Notes: generated by a model not told the origin, from the letters alone. A DNA stretch of 64,000 bases from Roseiarcus sp963748545 (GCA_963748545.1 CAVVJO010000026.1:39199-103198); one strand, 5' to 3'; shown: positions 37,142-47,176, counted from the first letter of the stretch. Translations and numbers: made by a program.

Positions 37142-38718
37142 GCGCAGCGACGGACGCGCGGTCTGCTCCTGCAGCCGCCGTCGGGGCGAGCCCGTGGCTG
37201 ATCGCCGTCCTGGTGGCGCTCGCGGCCTTCATGGAGGTGCTCGACACCACCGTCGCCAACGTGGTGTTGCCCTATATAGCCGGCGGGATGGGGGTCAGCA
37301 CCGACGAGGCGTCGTGGGTCGTGACGACCTATTTGGTCGCCAATGCGGTCAGCCTGACGGCGAGCCCGTTCCTCGCCAAACGTCTCGGACGGAAGACGTT
37401 CTTCCTCTCCTGCCTCGGACTTTTCACGCTGAGTTCGCTGCTCTGCGCCCAGGCCTGGAATCTCAACTCGCTTCTTCTGTTCCGGATCCTTCAGGGTCTG
37501 GCGGGCGGGGGCATGGTGCCGGTGTCGCAGTCCATTCTGGCCGACTCCTTTCCGCCCAACAAACGCGGCCAGGCCTTTGCGCTATTCGGCATCGCCGTCG
37601 TGGTCGGACCCGTGGTCGGGCCTACGCTCGGCGGATGGCTCGCCGACAACATTACCTGGCGCTGGTGCTTCCTGATCAACTTTCCCGTCGGTCTCGCCAC
37701 CATGGCGGCGATCGCGGCCGTCCTGCCGGCGGACAAGCCCAATGCGGGTCCGCGCGCGCGCTTCGACACGATCGGCTTCCTGCTGGTCGCCACCTTCCTC
37801 GGCTCGCTTGAGGTCGTGCTCGATCGCGGGCTCGAAGACGATTGGTTCGGCTCCGGCTTCATCGTCGCCATGACGGCGGTTACGGCGATCGCCTTCGTGG
37901 CCATGATCCCCTGGGAACTGAGCCGGACCGATCCCATGATCGACGTGCGCATGGTGGGCTCGCGACAGTTCGGCGCGTCCTTTTTGGTGATGGGCGCCAC
38001 CGGCGCCATCCTCTATGCGACCACGCAGTACATGCCGCTGCTCCTGCAGACGGACTTCGGCTACACCGCGACCTGGGCGGGTCTCGCGCTGTCGCCCGGC
38101 GGGCTCGTCACCATGGCGATGATGTTCGTGATCGGCAACATATCGAACAAGATCCAGCCCAAATACCTGATCATGGTCGGCTGCCTCATCATCGCGGCCT
38201 CGATGTACGGGCTGACGAACGTCTACGGCGACCTCAATTTCTGGTTTTTCGCGCGTTCGCGCATGTATCTCGGCGTCGGCCTGCCGCTGATCTTCATCCC
38301 CATCATCGCCGCGTCCTACGATGGGATCCCGCCCAATCGAATCGACATGGCCTCGGCGCTGATCAACGCCGCGCGCAACACCGGCGGCTCCATCGGCGTC
38401 TCGATCGCCTCGAACGTCCTCGCTCATCGCGAGCAGTTTCATCAGGCCCGGCTGGCCGAGAGCACGATTCCCGCGAGCATCCAGTATCAGGACGCCCTTC
38501 AGACGGTGACGCGCTATTTCCAGGCGCAAGGCAGCGCGGCGGCTCAAGCGCACCAGCAGGCGGTCGGCTGGATCGGGCAGCAGGTCGCCCTCCAAGCCTC
38601 CTATCTCGCCTATGTCGACGTCTTCTGGACCCTGATGATCCTGGCGCTTCTGGCCGTGCCGCTCGCCCTGACCTTGCGAAAGGTCAAGCTCGGCGGGCCC
38701 GCGCCCGCGGCGCACTGA
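37138..38718 (+). CDS. DHA2-family (EmrB-like) multidrug MFS transporter
   Basis: A 526-residue proton-driven exporter with 14 predicted helices. Family motifs are MEVLDTTVANVVLPYIAGG in helix 1, the loop motif LAKRLGRKTFF, and the antiporter motif GPVVGPTLGGWLADNITWRW in helix 5. GTG 37138 overlaps the stop codon of the fusion-protein gene. With that partner it forms an EmrAB-like system that would extrude hydrophobic toxic compounds across the inner membrane, and with an outer-membrane channel encoded elsewhere, out of the cell. Confidence 0.9.
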   Translation: MSAATDARSAPAAAVGASPWLIAVLVALAAFMEVLDTTVANVVLPYIAGGMGVSTDEASWVVTTYLVANAVSLTASPFLAKRLGRKTFFLSCLGLFTLSSLLCAQAWNLNSLLLFRILQGLAGGGMVPVSQSILADSFPPNKRGQAFALFGIAVVVGPVVGPTLGGWLADNITWRWCFLINFPVGLATMAAIAAVLPADKPNAGPRARFDTIGFLLVATFLGSLEVVLDRGLEDDWFGSGFIVAMTAVTAIAFVAMIPWELSRTDPMIDVRMVGSRQFGASFLVMGATGAILYATTQYMPLLLQTDFGYTATWAGLALSPGGLVTMAMMFVIGNISNKIQPKYLIMVGCLIIAASMYGLTNVYGDLNFWFFARSRMYLGVGLPLIFIPIIAASYDGIPPNRIDMASALINAARNTGGSIGVSIASNVLAHREQFHQARLAESTIPASIQYQDALQTVTRYFQAQGSAAAQAHQQAVGWIGQQVALQASYLAYVDVFWTLMILALLAVPLALTLRKVKLGGPAPAAH

Positions 38719-38733
38719 GCGCCTCCGGACGTT

Positions 38734-38768
38734 GAAAAGCAGACGGCCGCACCTTGCGATGCGGCCGT
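38734..38768 (-). terminator. Terminator downstream of rpsD
   Basis: A perfect 9-bp stem (ACGGCCGCA with TGCGGCCGT, 8-nt loop) at 38743-38768. On the minus strand it is followed by CTGCTTTTC. It lies between the convergent pump gene and rpsD. Confidence 0.65.
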
Positions 38769-38791
38769 GAAAACCGTCCGAAACCTTCCGA

Positions 38792-39409
38792 TCAGCGCGA
38801 GTAGAACTCGATGACCAAGTTCGGCTCCATGTGGGTCGGATACGGAACCTCGGTCAGGTTCGGGACGCGGGTCATCTTTGCGGTGCCCTTGGCGGGATCG
38901 ACCTCGATGTAATCAGGCACCTCGCGTTCGGCGAGCGCCTGGGCTTCGATCACCAGCGCAAGCTGCTTGGAGGCTTCCTTGATCTCGATCAGGTCGCCAA
39001 CCTTCACCTGGTAGGAGGCGATGTTGACCCTCCGGCCGTTCACTTTGATGTGGCCGTGGTTGATGAACTGGCGGGCGGCGAAGACGGTCGGCACGAACTT
39101 GGCGCGGTAGATCGCCGCGTCCAGCCGACGCTCGAGAAGGCCGATCAGATTGGCGCTCGAGTCGCCCTTCATGCGCAGCGCTTCCACGTAGTATTTGTGA
39201 AACTGACGCTCCGAAATGTTCCCGTAGTAGCCCTTGACCTTCTGCTTGGCCTTGAGCTGGGTGCCGAAGTCGGTGGCCTTGCCTTTGCGGCGCTGGCCAT
39301 GCTGGCCGGGGCCGTATTCGCGCTTGTTGAACGAACTCCGGGGACGGCCCCAGATGTTCTCGCCCATGCGGCGATCGATTTTATACTTTGCTTGTGCGCG
39401 CTTCGTCAT
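38792..39409 (-). CDS. rpsD: 30S ribosomal protein S4
   Basis: A 205-residue primary rRNA-binding protein of the small subunit. The N-terminal segment KYKIDRRMGENIWGRPRSSF is the alphaproteobacterial form. The S4 RNA-binding domain is RRLDAAIYRAKFVPTVFAARQFINHGHIKVNG near residues 94-125. Length and sequence are canonical and undisturbed. It is monocistronic here, away from the main ribosomal operons, as is common in this class. Confidence 0.97.
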   Translation of the reverse strand: MTKRAQAKYKIDRRMGENIWGRPRSSFNKREYGPGQHGQRRKGKATDFGTQLKAKQKVKGYYGNISERQFHKYYVEALRMKGDSSANLIGLLERRLDAAIYRAKFVPTVFAARQFINHGHIKVNGRRVNIASYQVKVGDLIEIKEASKQLALVIEAQALAEREVPDYIEVDPAKGTAKMTRVPNLTEVPYPTHMEPNLVIEFYSR

Positions 39410-39903
39410 CGCGGTTCCTCTGCGATATCGGACAGATGGGTGAGGAACGCGCCCTCCTCTGCGCCTTTAAGAGGCGCCGACAGGTCCTAGCCGAGCGAGG
39501 CTAATCACCACGGGTGCGTCAAACGACAATCGCGCCCTCCGGATAGGAGAGCGCGCTCGCCGCGAGCCTCGTAGGGGATGGATCAGGCGCTGTCAACCAC
39601 GCCTTGCGCCGCGCCCGTCTCGCGAGACCCTAGGGCGTTACGACGCAGATATGCGAATAATGCATATGAAACGATCACAATCAATCAAAACCCACCACAT
39701 TTCAACGGTTTCATGGCTCATCTCACGCCGTTAACCTCTTGTTAGGCTTTGGGCTACGCAAAATCTGCATGTCATGGTGCAGTGCACTATTGACTTTTGC
39801 ACCACCAAGGAATACAAATGTTCATGTCTAAGGGATGAGGCGACTGCGGCCCGAACGTTTCGGCGCCGTCACAAGGCGGGCGGTTGAGCAAGGGAACCGT
39901 CAA
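39410..39903. other. Intergenic region between divergent rpsD and DUF1127 genes
   Basis: This 494-bp gap becomes AT-rich at 39640-39830 and should hold the promoters of both genes. An inverted repeat GGTGCA...TGCACC spans 39776-39803. No coding frame is supported. Confidence 0.45.
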
Positions 39904-40065
39904 ATGCTGTTCAATATCGTTCGCTTCATGCGTGAGCGCCGGACCTACTGGAACGTCCTTCACGAACTGTCGACCTACACCGACCGCGAATTGCACGACA
40001 TCGGCATCGATCGCGCCGACGTCCACGAGATCGCGCGCCTCGCCGCCAAGGAAGCCAAGGCGTAA
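39904..40065 (+). CDS. DUF1127 small basic protein
   Basis: A 53-residue protein of the YjiS/DUF1127 family. The signature LHELSTYTDRELHDIGIDRADVHEIAR fills most of the chain. ATG 39904 has AAGGGAA upstream. Members in alphaproteobacteria have been linked to phosphate, carbon or RNA-level regulation, but the molecular role of this copy is unknown. It is a single-gene unit with a strong hairpin after it. Confidence 0.85.
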   Translation: MLFNIVRFMRERRTYWNVLHELSTYTDRELHDIGIDRADVHEIARLAAKEAKA

Positions 40066-40088
40066 CAGGCGACAAAACCGCAGTCTGG

Positions 40089-40112
40089 GGCGGCGCCCCT
40101 CGGGGCGCCGCC
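40089..40112. terminator. Bidirectional hairpin between DUF1127 and manC
   Basis: A perfect 11-bp GC stem (GGCGGCGCCCC with GGGGCGCCGCC, 2-nt loop) sits 24 bp after the DUF1127 stop. On the minus strand a TTTT tract follows about 10 nt later. It separates two convergent genes. Confidence 0.6.
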
Positions 40113-40145
40113 AGACCCAAACGCGCCGCTCAAAGCGCGAGAGAC

Positions 40146-41562
40146 TTACTCTCGATTATAAACGTCCTCAATCCGGACGATGTCGTCCTCGCCGAGATAG
40201 CTGCCCGTCTGCACCTCGATGAGCTCGAGGTCGATCTTGCCGGGATTGGTCAGGCGGTGATCGGAGCCGATCGGCAGGTAGATCAACTCGTTTTCGTGGA
40301 CGAGCTTCACAGACCCGTTCAACGTCACCTCGGCGGCGCCGCGCACCACGATCCAGTGCTCGGCGCGATGATAGTGCTTCTGCAGCGACAACCTGCCGCT
40401 TGGCTTCACCACAATCCGTTTGACCTGGTAGCGCGAACCTTGGTCGATGCTCTGGTAATAGCCCCAGGGACGATACATGCGGCGGTGCTGCGTCGCCTCG
40501 GGATGGTTCTCGGCCTTCAGCTGCTCGACCAGGCGCTTGACCTTGTGCGTCTGCGCCTTGTCGACGACCAGGATCGCATCGCCGGTCGCCACGACAATGA
40601 TGTTGTCGAGGCCGATCACCGCGGCAAGATGCTCGTCCGAGCGGACGAGCACGTTCGAGGAGTCGACCGCAATGGCCCGGCCGCGCAGGCTGTTGCCGTT
40701 GGCGTCCTGCGCGCTCAGACGCCAGACCGCCGACCATTCTCCGACGTCCGACCACCCTACGTCCGCCTCGAGCACCGCGGCGCGGCGCGTTCGCTCCATC
40801 ACCGCATAGTCGATCGAGATCCGCGGCGCCTGGACGAAGGCGTCGCGGTCGAGAACGATGAATCCGAGATCCTCCTTGGCGGCGGCGACCGCGGCGGCGG
40901 CGGCCGCTGCGATCTTCGGGCTCGAATCGGGTCAGCTCCTCCAGCATGATGTCGGCGCGGAATACGAAGTTGCCGGAATTCCAGAGATAGCCCGCCTCGA
41001 TGAAGCGCTTCGCTTGGGCTTCGTCCGGCTTCTCGACAAAGCGCTGGACGCGGCGGACTTTCGGATCCGCGGCGAGCGGTTCGCCTGGGTGAATGTATCC
41101 GTAGCCTGTCGCGGGATGATCCGGCGTGACGCCAAAGGTGACGATCTCTCCGGCCTCCGCCGCGGCGGCCGCCTGAACGCACAGCTCGACGAACCGCTTC
41201 TCGTTCCGGAACACGTGGTCGGCGGCGAGCACCGCCACGATCGTCTTGGGATCGCGGGACGCCGCCCACGCGGCCGCAGCCCCGACCGCGGCCGCGCTGT
41301 CGCGCCGCTCAGGCTCGAGCAGGATGGTCGCCTCCGCGTTCACCTCCTTGAGCTGCTCGGCGACCCGGAAACGGTAGTCGAAATTGGTGATGACGACGGG
41401 GCGCTCGAAAGCCTCCTTGTCCCCGATCACCCCGATGATCGACTGGAAGGTCGAGCGATCGCCGGTCAGCGGGATGAACTGTTTGGGCAGGCTCTCGCGC
41501 AACTCCGGCCAAACCCGGGTGCCCGATCCGCCGCACATGATCACAGGTAGAATCTTGGCCAT
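40146..41562 (-). CDS. manC: Mannose-1-phosphate guanylyltransferase / mannose-6-phosphate isomerase, frame broken by one base
   Basis: A bifunctional type II enzyme, 471 residues when corrected. It makes GDP-mannose for polysaccharide synthesis. The nucleotidyltransferase signature VIMCGGSGTRVWPELRES is at the start, with ESLPKQF and RFVEKPDEAQAKRFIE after it. The C-terminal cupin isomerase domain has the zinc-site region VKPSGRLSLQKHYHRAEHWI. An extra base near 40915 breaks the frame after LTRFEPE; the next frame continues IAAAAAAAVAAAKEDLGFIV. ATG 41562 follows AAGGACGCA. No mannan or capsule cluster is adjacent, though a glycosyltransferase lies 7 kb away. Confidence 0.88.
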
Positions 41563-41642
41563 TGCGTCCTTCTTGACTTTGATTGGGGCCCGGACCCCGC
41601 GGGCTCTGGCTCCAACGCCGCGCGCATGACGACCGCCGTTTT

Positions 41643-42803
41643 CTACTCTTTTCGGGAGAAGGATGCATCCCGGTCCGCGGGTCCAAACAGCGCCATGCCC
41701 AGCCCGGCCGCGGCCAGAGCGGCCGCCAAAGCGCCGAAGGCTGCGGGAAGGGACAACGCCTGGGCGATCGCGCCGGTCGCCAGAGGGGCCGGCAGACGGG
41801 TCAGCGTGCTGAACAGCGAGGCCGAGGACAGGCCGACCGCGGGCCGTCCGGGCGTCTGCCGCGCAGCGAAGGCGAAGCTGCAGGGGACGATCGCGCCGGT
41901 GCCGCCGCCGATCAGGGCGAAGCCGACGACACTGACCAGAAAGCCTGCGTTCACCGCCGTCAGGGCGAAGCCGAGCGCCGCGAGCGCGAACGAGGCGACG
42001 ATCAGTCGCCGGTCGCCGAGCTGCAACCGAATGGGGTCGGCGTTGAAACGGAGCGCAGCCTGGCAGAGCGCGAAGAAGCCCGCCCCCAGCCCGGCGACGG
42101 CGGCGAGCTTCGGCGCCTCGTGCCGCAGCAGCAGCGACGACCACACCAGCGCCGCCGTTTCCGCAGCGATCGACACGCCGATTGCAAGGCCGAGCGCAAT
42201 CAGCGCTGGCGCAAGCGAGAGGCCGCGCGCCGCGCGCCGCGTCGTCTCCGGCGAGGCGGGGGCCGGATCGCGGCGCGCGGCGCTGTCATAGGCGAGCGCC
42301 GCCGTCACCAGTCCCGCGGCGGCGAGCAGTCCGGCGGCCCAGGGCGCGACGCTCGCCAAAATCAGGCTGCCGAGCACCGCGCCGACGGCCATCCCGGCCG
42401 ACGCCGCAGCGTGCAGCCGCGCGAGGATCGGCTTGCCGGCGCGGCGCTCGATTCGCGCCCCTTCGGCGTTCATGGTCACATCGGCGAGGCCGCCGAGAAA
42501 GCCCGAGAGGACGAGGAATCCGGCGACCGCCGCGCCGCTCCAGGCTTCGAGGACGCCGCAGAGCGCTCCGCCGAACAGGCACGCGCTGACGGCGAGCAGG
42601 CGACGTGGGCCAAATCGGTGGGCGAGCGCCCCGCCCGCCGACATGGCCACGAGATAGGCGCCGGTGTAGGCGGTCAGGACCACGCCGAATGTCGCCGGAT
42701 CGACGCCCGCTCGGGTCAGAATCGCGCCGGAGGCCCCGCCCCACAGGCCGATCCCGAGCCCGAGCGCAAAGAAGACTCCGGCGACGGCCGCGTGGACGCC
42801 CAT
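41643..42803 (-). CDS. MFS transporter
   Basis: A 386-residue 12-helix carrier. The first half contains GLWGGASGAILTRAGVDPATFG and the loop motif AHRFGPRRLL; the second half has FGPADRDASFSRKE at its end. Its layout resembles YbjJ-like fucose-permease-type MFS proteins. The substrate is unknown. It lies 42 bp downstream of the MttB-like gene on the same strand, so it may import or export a compound handled by that protein. The helices are very rich in Ala and Gly. Confidence 0.8.
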   Translation of the reverse strand: MGVHAAVAGVFFALGLGIGLWGGASGAILTRAGVDPATFGVVLTAYTGAYLVAMSAGGALAHRFGPRRLLAVSACLFGGALCGVLEAWSGAAVAGFLVLSGFLGGLADVTMNAEGARIERRAGKPILARLHAAASAGMAVGAVLGSLILASVAPWAAGLLAAAGLVTAALAYDSAARRDPAPASPETTRRAARGLSLAPALIALGLAIGVSIAAETAALVWSSLLLRHEAPKLAAVAGLGAGFFALCQAALRFNADPIRLQLGDRRLIVASFALAALGFALTAVNAGFLVSVVGFALIGGGTGAIVPCSFAFAARQTPGRPAVGLSSASLFSTLTRLPAPLATGAIAQALSLPAAFGALAAALAAAGLGMALFGPADRDASFSRKE

Positions 42804-42845
42804 ACGTTTTTCTCCAGTCGAGAGCTTTTTCGGGGGGCCGCAGCC

Positions 42846-44411
42846 TCAAAAGTCGGTCGGCGCGCCGCCCTCGGCCTTGCGCCGTGCGACGAAGGCTTCG
42901 AGCGCCTCGCGCCGTTCCGGCTCGAACGGCGGGGACTGATAGGCGGCCAGACGTTCGGCCACAATGCGCTCGGCGGCGTCGGCCGCCGTCGGCGACCCCG
43001 CTTCGCGCCAGGTTTCATAGTTGCGCCAGTCCGAGATCATCGGCGCGAAGAAGGCGGTCCGGTAACGCGACTGGGTGTGCTCGGCGCCGAAGAAATGCCC
43101 GCCCGGACCCACTTCCCGGATCGCGTCCAGCGCGAGCTCCGCGTCGTCCACGCGCAACGGCTTGAGGAACGCGGCGACCATCGCCAGCAGGTCCGCGTCG
43201 AGCGCCATCTTCTCGAACGAGGCCTGCAGGCCGCCTTCCATCCAACCCGCCCCATGCATCAACATGTTGACCCCGCCCATGATCGCGCCCCAGAGCGAGA
43301 ACACGCTCTCGTAAGCCGCCTGGGCGTCGAGCGAATTGGCGGCGTTGACGTTCGAGGACCGGAACGGCAGGCCGAGCCGGCGCGCGAGCTGTCCGCCGAC
43401 GATCGCCGTCTTCATCAACTCCGGCGTGCCGAACGCCGGGGCGCCCGACTTCATGTCGACGTTGGAGGTGAAGCCGCCATAGACGAACGGCGAGCCCGGC
43501 CTGACGATCTGCGCCAGGGCGAGACCCGCCAGCGCCTCGGCGTGCTGCTGGGCGAGCGCGCCAGCGAGCGTCACCGGGGCCATCGCGCCCGCCAGCGTGA
43601 ACGGGGTCAGCACGACGACCTGATTGCGCCGGGCCATCTGGATGACGCCCTCGAGCATCGGCGTATCGAGCCGGAGCGGGGAGGACGAGTTTATGATGGT
43701 GAACAGCGACGGCTCGCGCTCGAGCGTTTCGTCATCGATCCCGCGCGCGATCTTGATCATCTCGATCGCGTCGAGGTTGCGCTCACGCCCCAGGCTATAG
43801 GCGTGGATCGGCTTGTCCGACAGCGTCAGCATGTCGCTGAGCGCGTCGAGGTGACGAACGGAGGCATGCACGTCGACCGGCTCGACCGGATAGCCGCCCC
43901 AGAAGTGAATCGCGTCGATCGTGTGCCCGAGCCGCAGGAAATTCCGATAGTCTGCGATCGTTCCGGGCCTGCGCCCGCCGGCGCGGTCGAAGGCGTTGGG
44001 CGCGCTCGCCACCGAACCGAAGGCGACATGGCGTCCGCCGATCCTGAGATCGCGCGCCGGGTTTCGCGCGTGCAGGGTGAATTCGCGGGGCGCGCGGCCG
44101 ATCTGCGCCTCGATCAGCGCCGGATCGAAGCGCACCCGGTCCGATCCCGGCTCGACGTCGGCGCCGGCGTCTTTCAGCATCGCACGCGCCCCCTCGTGCA
44201 GGACATCGATCCCGATCTCCCGGAGCACGCTCAGCGCCGCCTGATGGATGGACTCGAGTTCGTCGCGCGAGACGAGGTCGAGCGGCGGGAAGGGCGTTTC
44301 GGGCTGGGCGGCCGGGGCGGACGCCGCGGGCGCGCCGCCGCGTTCGGCGCCGCGGCGACGGCGGCGCCCGGAGTCCTGCGGCGGGTCTTCAGCGGACATG
44401 CGAGAATCCAA
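42846..44411 (-). CDS. Trimethylamine methyltransferase (MttB) family protein
   Basis: A 521-residue TIM-barrel protein of the MttB superfamily. An Arg/Ala-rich head precedes the family core (ALSVLREIGIDVLHEGARAMLK, then FGSVASAPNAFDR, later GGFTSNVDMKSGAPAFGTPE and GGVNMLMHGAGWMEGGLQ). No in-frame TAG occurs, so it is a non-pyrrolysine member. Such proteins demethylate glycine betaine, proline betaine or carnitine onto a corrinoid protein, or have unknown substrates. No corrinoid protein gene is nearby, which leaves the acceptor open. ATG 44399 (MSAEDPP) is an alternative start. Confidence 0.82.
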   Translation of the reverse strand: MDSRMSAEDPPQDSGRRRRRGAERGGAPAASAPAAQPETPFPPLDLVSRDELESIHQAALSVLREIGIDVLHEGARAMLKDAGADVEPGSDRVRFDPALIEAQIGRAPREFTLHARNPARDLRIGGRHVAFGSVASAPNAFDRAGGRRPGTIADYRNFLRLGHTIDAIHFWGGYPVEPVDVHASVRHLDALSDMLTLSDKPIHAYSLGRERNLDAIEMIKIARGIDDETLEREPSLFTIINSSSPLRLDTPMLEGVIQMARRNQVVVLTPFTLAGAMAPVTLAGALAQQHAEALAGLALAQIVRPGSPFVYGGFTSNVDMKSGAPAFGTPELMKTAIVGGQLARRLGLPFRSSNVNAANSLDAQAAYESVFSLWGAIMGGVNMLMHGAGWMEGGLQASFEKMALDADLLAMVAAFLKPLRVDDAELALDAIREVGPGGHFFGAEHTQSRYRTAFFAPMISDWRNYETWREAGSPTAADAAERIVAERLAAYQSPPFEPERREALEAFVARRKAEGGAPTDF

Positions 44412-44509
44412 AGGTCAGGATCGTGGGGGCTGGCGCGGTCGTCACCCTAGCGTCGCCGAACCGGCTCGCCTCACGCGAAAATGGCATCGAAACATGCCAA
44501 ATTGAACGG

Positions 44510-45475
44510 CTACTTCGCGGCCCTCAGCTTCGGAGGTTCGGCGGGCGCCGGGTCCGGCTCGGCGGTCCTGCCCGCCGCGAACCGCGCGATCAGCCAGGAC
44601 CGGAACAGCGCGACCGCCTCGTTGCTCAGATCCTCGGGATGGGTCGTGAGGTAATAGCCATAGCCCTCGTCGAGCCATACGTCGAACGGCTGCACCAGCC
44701 GGCCGGCCTTGATCTCTTCGTGAAACAGCCTGGGATCGATGAGCGCGACGCCGTCGCCGCTCATCGCATATTGCGCTGCGAGCTGCTGGGTGTCGAACAC
44801 CAGGCCGCGATCGACCGGAAGGTCCGGCCTTCCGATCGAGCGCACGAACATCTCCCAGAAGAAGTGACGCGGCCGTCCGTCGATCTTGATGTGCAGCAGG
44901 TCGCTGCCGGCGATCAGCCGCGCCGGATCGCTGATGTCCACCGTTTCCAGGAGCTTCGGGCTGCACATCGGCGTCGCGCGCACCATCCACAAGAGATCGT
45001 GGATGGCGTCGGTGACGCGCGGCTCCGAGTAGACGATGGCGATATCGACGTCGCCGTCGACCTCGGGGCCGGTGCTGGGCTTCGACACGATCTCCAGCGT
45101 GATGCCGGCGTTCTCGGCGCGGAAGTCGCGCAGGATCGGGATCGCGAGACGATGGGCGAAGGACGTCGGCAGCGCGACCTTCAACACCCGCTTCGGCCGC
45201 CCCTTCTCCTTGATGACTTCGCCGAGCGCCTGGTCGATGCGGTCGAAAGACTTCGTCACCACCGGCAGGATGTGCCGGCCCGCCTCGGTGAGGACGAGCT
45301 GTTGCGGACGCCGTTCGAACAACGACACGCCGAGGAAACTCTCGAGGACGATCACATGTCGGCTGACCGCGCTCTGCGCCACCGTCAGACTATTGGCCGC
45401 CGCCGTAAAGCTCAGGTGCTGCCCTGCCGCCTCGAACGCTCTGAGCGCGTTCAACGGCAACCATTTGCGATCCAT
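44510..45475 (-). CDS. LysR-family transcriptional regulator (GcvA-like)
   Basis: A 321-residue regulator. The N-terminal helix-turn-helix is LNALRAFEAAGQHLSFTAAANSLTVAQSAVSRHV. The effector-binding domain follows from about residue 95 (KVALPTSFAHRLAIPIL) with DVDIAIVYSEPRV. It resembles the GcvA/AmpR subgroup. It lies between an MttB-like gene and an aldehyde dehydrogenase gene, all on the minus strand, and may control one or both. A Pro-rich C-terminal end (EPDPAPAEPPKL) is unusual but small. Confidence 0.88.
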   Translation of the reverse strand: MDRKWLPLNALRAFEAAGQHLSFTAAANSLTVAQSAVSRHVIVLESFLGVSLFERRPQQLVLTEAGRHILPVVTKSFDRIDQALGEVIKEKGRPKRVLKVALPTSFAHRLAIPILRDFRAENAGITLEIVSKPSTGPEVDGDVDIAIVYSEPRVTDAIHDLLWMVRATPMCSPKLLETVDISDPARLIAGSDLLHIKIDGRPRHFFWEMFVRSIGRPDLPVDRGLVFDTQQLAAQYAMSGDGVALIDPRLFHEEIKAGRLVQPFDVWLDEGYGYYLTTHPEDLSNEAVALFRSWLIARFAAGRTAEPDPAPAEPPKLRAAK

Positions 45476-45673
45476 TCGCCCTCCCCGCGCCCGCGCTCGT
45501 TTCGGACATCGCCGAAAGCCTTGGCCGTGCGGATGCGTGAAGCTGGTTTCTTAACCTATCACGCGGCGGTTCCACAATACGCTCACGCCCGCGAACGGCG
45601 TGACGCAGACCGCGGATCGAGACTGCACACAGAAATCTTCGCGGCGCGCCCCTGCGGCGCCCCCGCATCCCGT

Positions 45674-47176
45674 TTAGCGATAGCTCGTCCAGATCGTCTT
45701 GAAGTCCATGTACTTGTCGATCGCGTGCGGCGAGCGGTCCCGGCCGAAGCCTGATTGCTTGAAACCGCCGAACGGCGTCGCGAGCGACGAGCGGTCGTAG
45801 GTGTTGACCCAGACAGTGCCGGCGCGCAGGGCGCGCGTGAGCCGGTGCGCGGCGCCCATGTCGCGCGTCCACACCGCGGCGGCGAGGCCATAGATCGTGT
45901 CGTTGGCGAGCCGCACCGCCTCGGCCTCGGTCTCGAAGGACAGCACCACGACGACCGGGCCGAAGATTTCCTCCTGCGCGACCCGCATGCCGCCGGTCGC
46001 ATCGTCAAGGATCGTCGGCTCGACATAGAAGCCGCCGGTCTCGGCGAGCGCGCGACCGCCGCCATGCGCGAGCCGCGCGCCTTCCTGGACGCCGATCTCG
46101 ATATAGTCGAGCGCGCGCTGCATCTGCCGCTCCTCGACCATCGCGCCGAGCTGGGCGGCGGGATCGAACGGATGGCCGAGCGGGATCTGCGCGCGCTGGA
46201 CGGCGGCGATCTTCTCCACCAGCTCCGCGCGGATCGAGGCGTGCGCCAGCACGCGCGAGCCCGCGTGGCAGGTTTCGCCCTGATTGTAATAGATCCCCCA
46301 GGCGATCGCTTCCGCCGCGGCGTCGAGATCGGCGTCGGGCATCACGACATGGGGCGACTTGCCCCCGCATTCGAGCGCGACCCGTTTCATGTTGCTCTGG
46401 CCGGCATAGACCATCATCAGCTTGCCGACCTCGGTCGAACCGGTGAAGGCGATCATGTCGACGTCCGGATGAAGCGCGAGCGGCTTGCCGGCTTTCTCGC
46501 CGAAGCCCGGCACGACGTTGAGGACGCCGTCGGGCAGGCCCGCCTGCTTTGCGAGCCGTCCGAGCACGAGCGAGGCGAGCGGCGACTGCTCGGCCGGCTT
46601 CAGGACGATGGAATTGCCGGCGACAAGCGCCGGGCCGATCTTCCAGGCGGCGATGATCAGCGGATAGTTCCACGGCACGATCGCGCCGACGACGCCGAGC
46701 GGCTCCTTGCGCACCAGCGCGACGTCGTTCGCGCCGAGTGGAGCGACCTCGTCGTAGAGCTTGTCGGCGAGCTCGGCATAGTACTGGATGCAGTTGGCGC
46801 AGAAGGGGACGTCCACGGCCAGGCTGTTTGCGATCACCTTGCCGACGTCGAGCGTCTCGAGCAGCGCCAGCGCCTCAATGTTTTCCCGAATGAGTTCGGC
46901 AAAGCGCAGCAGGACCGTCTTCTTGTGCTGCGGATCGGCGTCGCGCCAGACCCCGCTCTCGAAAGCGGCCCGGGCCGCCTTCACCGCCCGGTCGACGTCG
47001 GCCGCGCCGCAATCGGCGACATGGGCGAAGACCTTTCCGTCGATCGGTGAAATTCTGGCAAAGGATGCGCCGTCCAGGGCCGGGACGTCGGCGCCGTCGA
47101 TGAAGGCGCGGCCTTCGATCTTGAGCGCGGCCGCGCGGGCGGTCCAGCCTTCGCGGGTCAGGGGGCGGTCGAGCAT
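45674..47176 (-). CDS. Aldehyde dehydrogenase (PuuC/BetB-like)
   Basis: A 500-residue NAD(P)-dependent aldehyde dehydrogenase. The catalytic cysteine is in YYNQGETCHAGSR, the general base glutamate in RVALECGGKSP and the cofactor site in FTGSTEVGKLM. The ending FGGFKQSGFGRDRSPHAIDKY is typical of the gamma-glutamyl-aminobutyraldehyde/betaine aldehyde group. ATG 47176 (MLDRPLTREGW) begins the family alignment; an upstream frame to 47362 is not coding. It sits upstream of the LysR and MttB-like genes, so a role in amine or betaine breakdown is plausible. Confidence 0.9.
   Translation of the reverse strand: MLDRPLTREGWTARAAALKIEGRAFIDGADVPALDGASFARISPIDGKVFAHVADCGAADVDRAVKAARAAFESGVWRDADPQHKKTVLLRFAELIRENIEALALLETLDVGKVIANSLAVDVPFCANCIQYYAELADKLYDEVAPLGANDVALVRKEPLGVVGAIVPWNYPLIIAAWKIGPALVAGNSIVLKPAEQSPLASLVLGRLAKQAGLPDGVLNVVPGFGEKAGKPLALHPDVDMIAFTGSTEVGKLMMVYAGQSNMKRVALECGGKSPHVVMPDADLDAAAEAIAWGIYYNQGETCHAGSRVLAHASIRAELVEKIAAVQRAQIPLGHPFDPAAQLGAMVEERQMQRALDYIEIGVQEGARLAHGGGRALAETGGFYVEPTILDDATGGMRVAQEEIFGPVVVVLSFETEAEAVRLANDTIYGLAAAVWTRDMGAAHRLTRALRAGTVWVNTYDRSSLATPFGGFKQSGFGRDRSPHAIDKYMDFKTIWTSYR

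Noticed and set aside
41583..44450. 955-codon open frame on the plus strand
   Set aside because: It is the antisense of manC, the MFS gene and the MttB-like gene. It is Arg-rich with no family features; long antisense frames are expected at this GC content.
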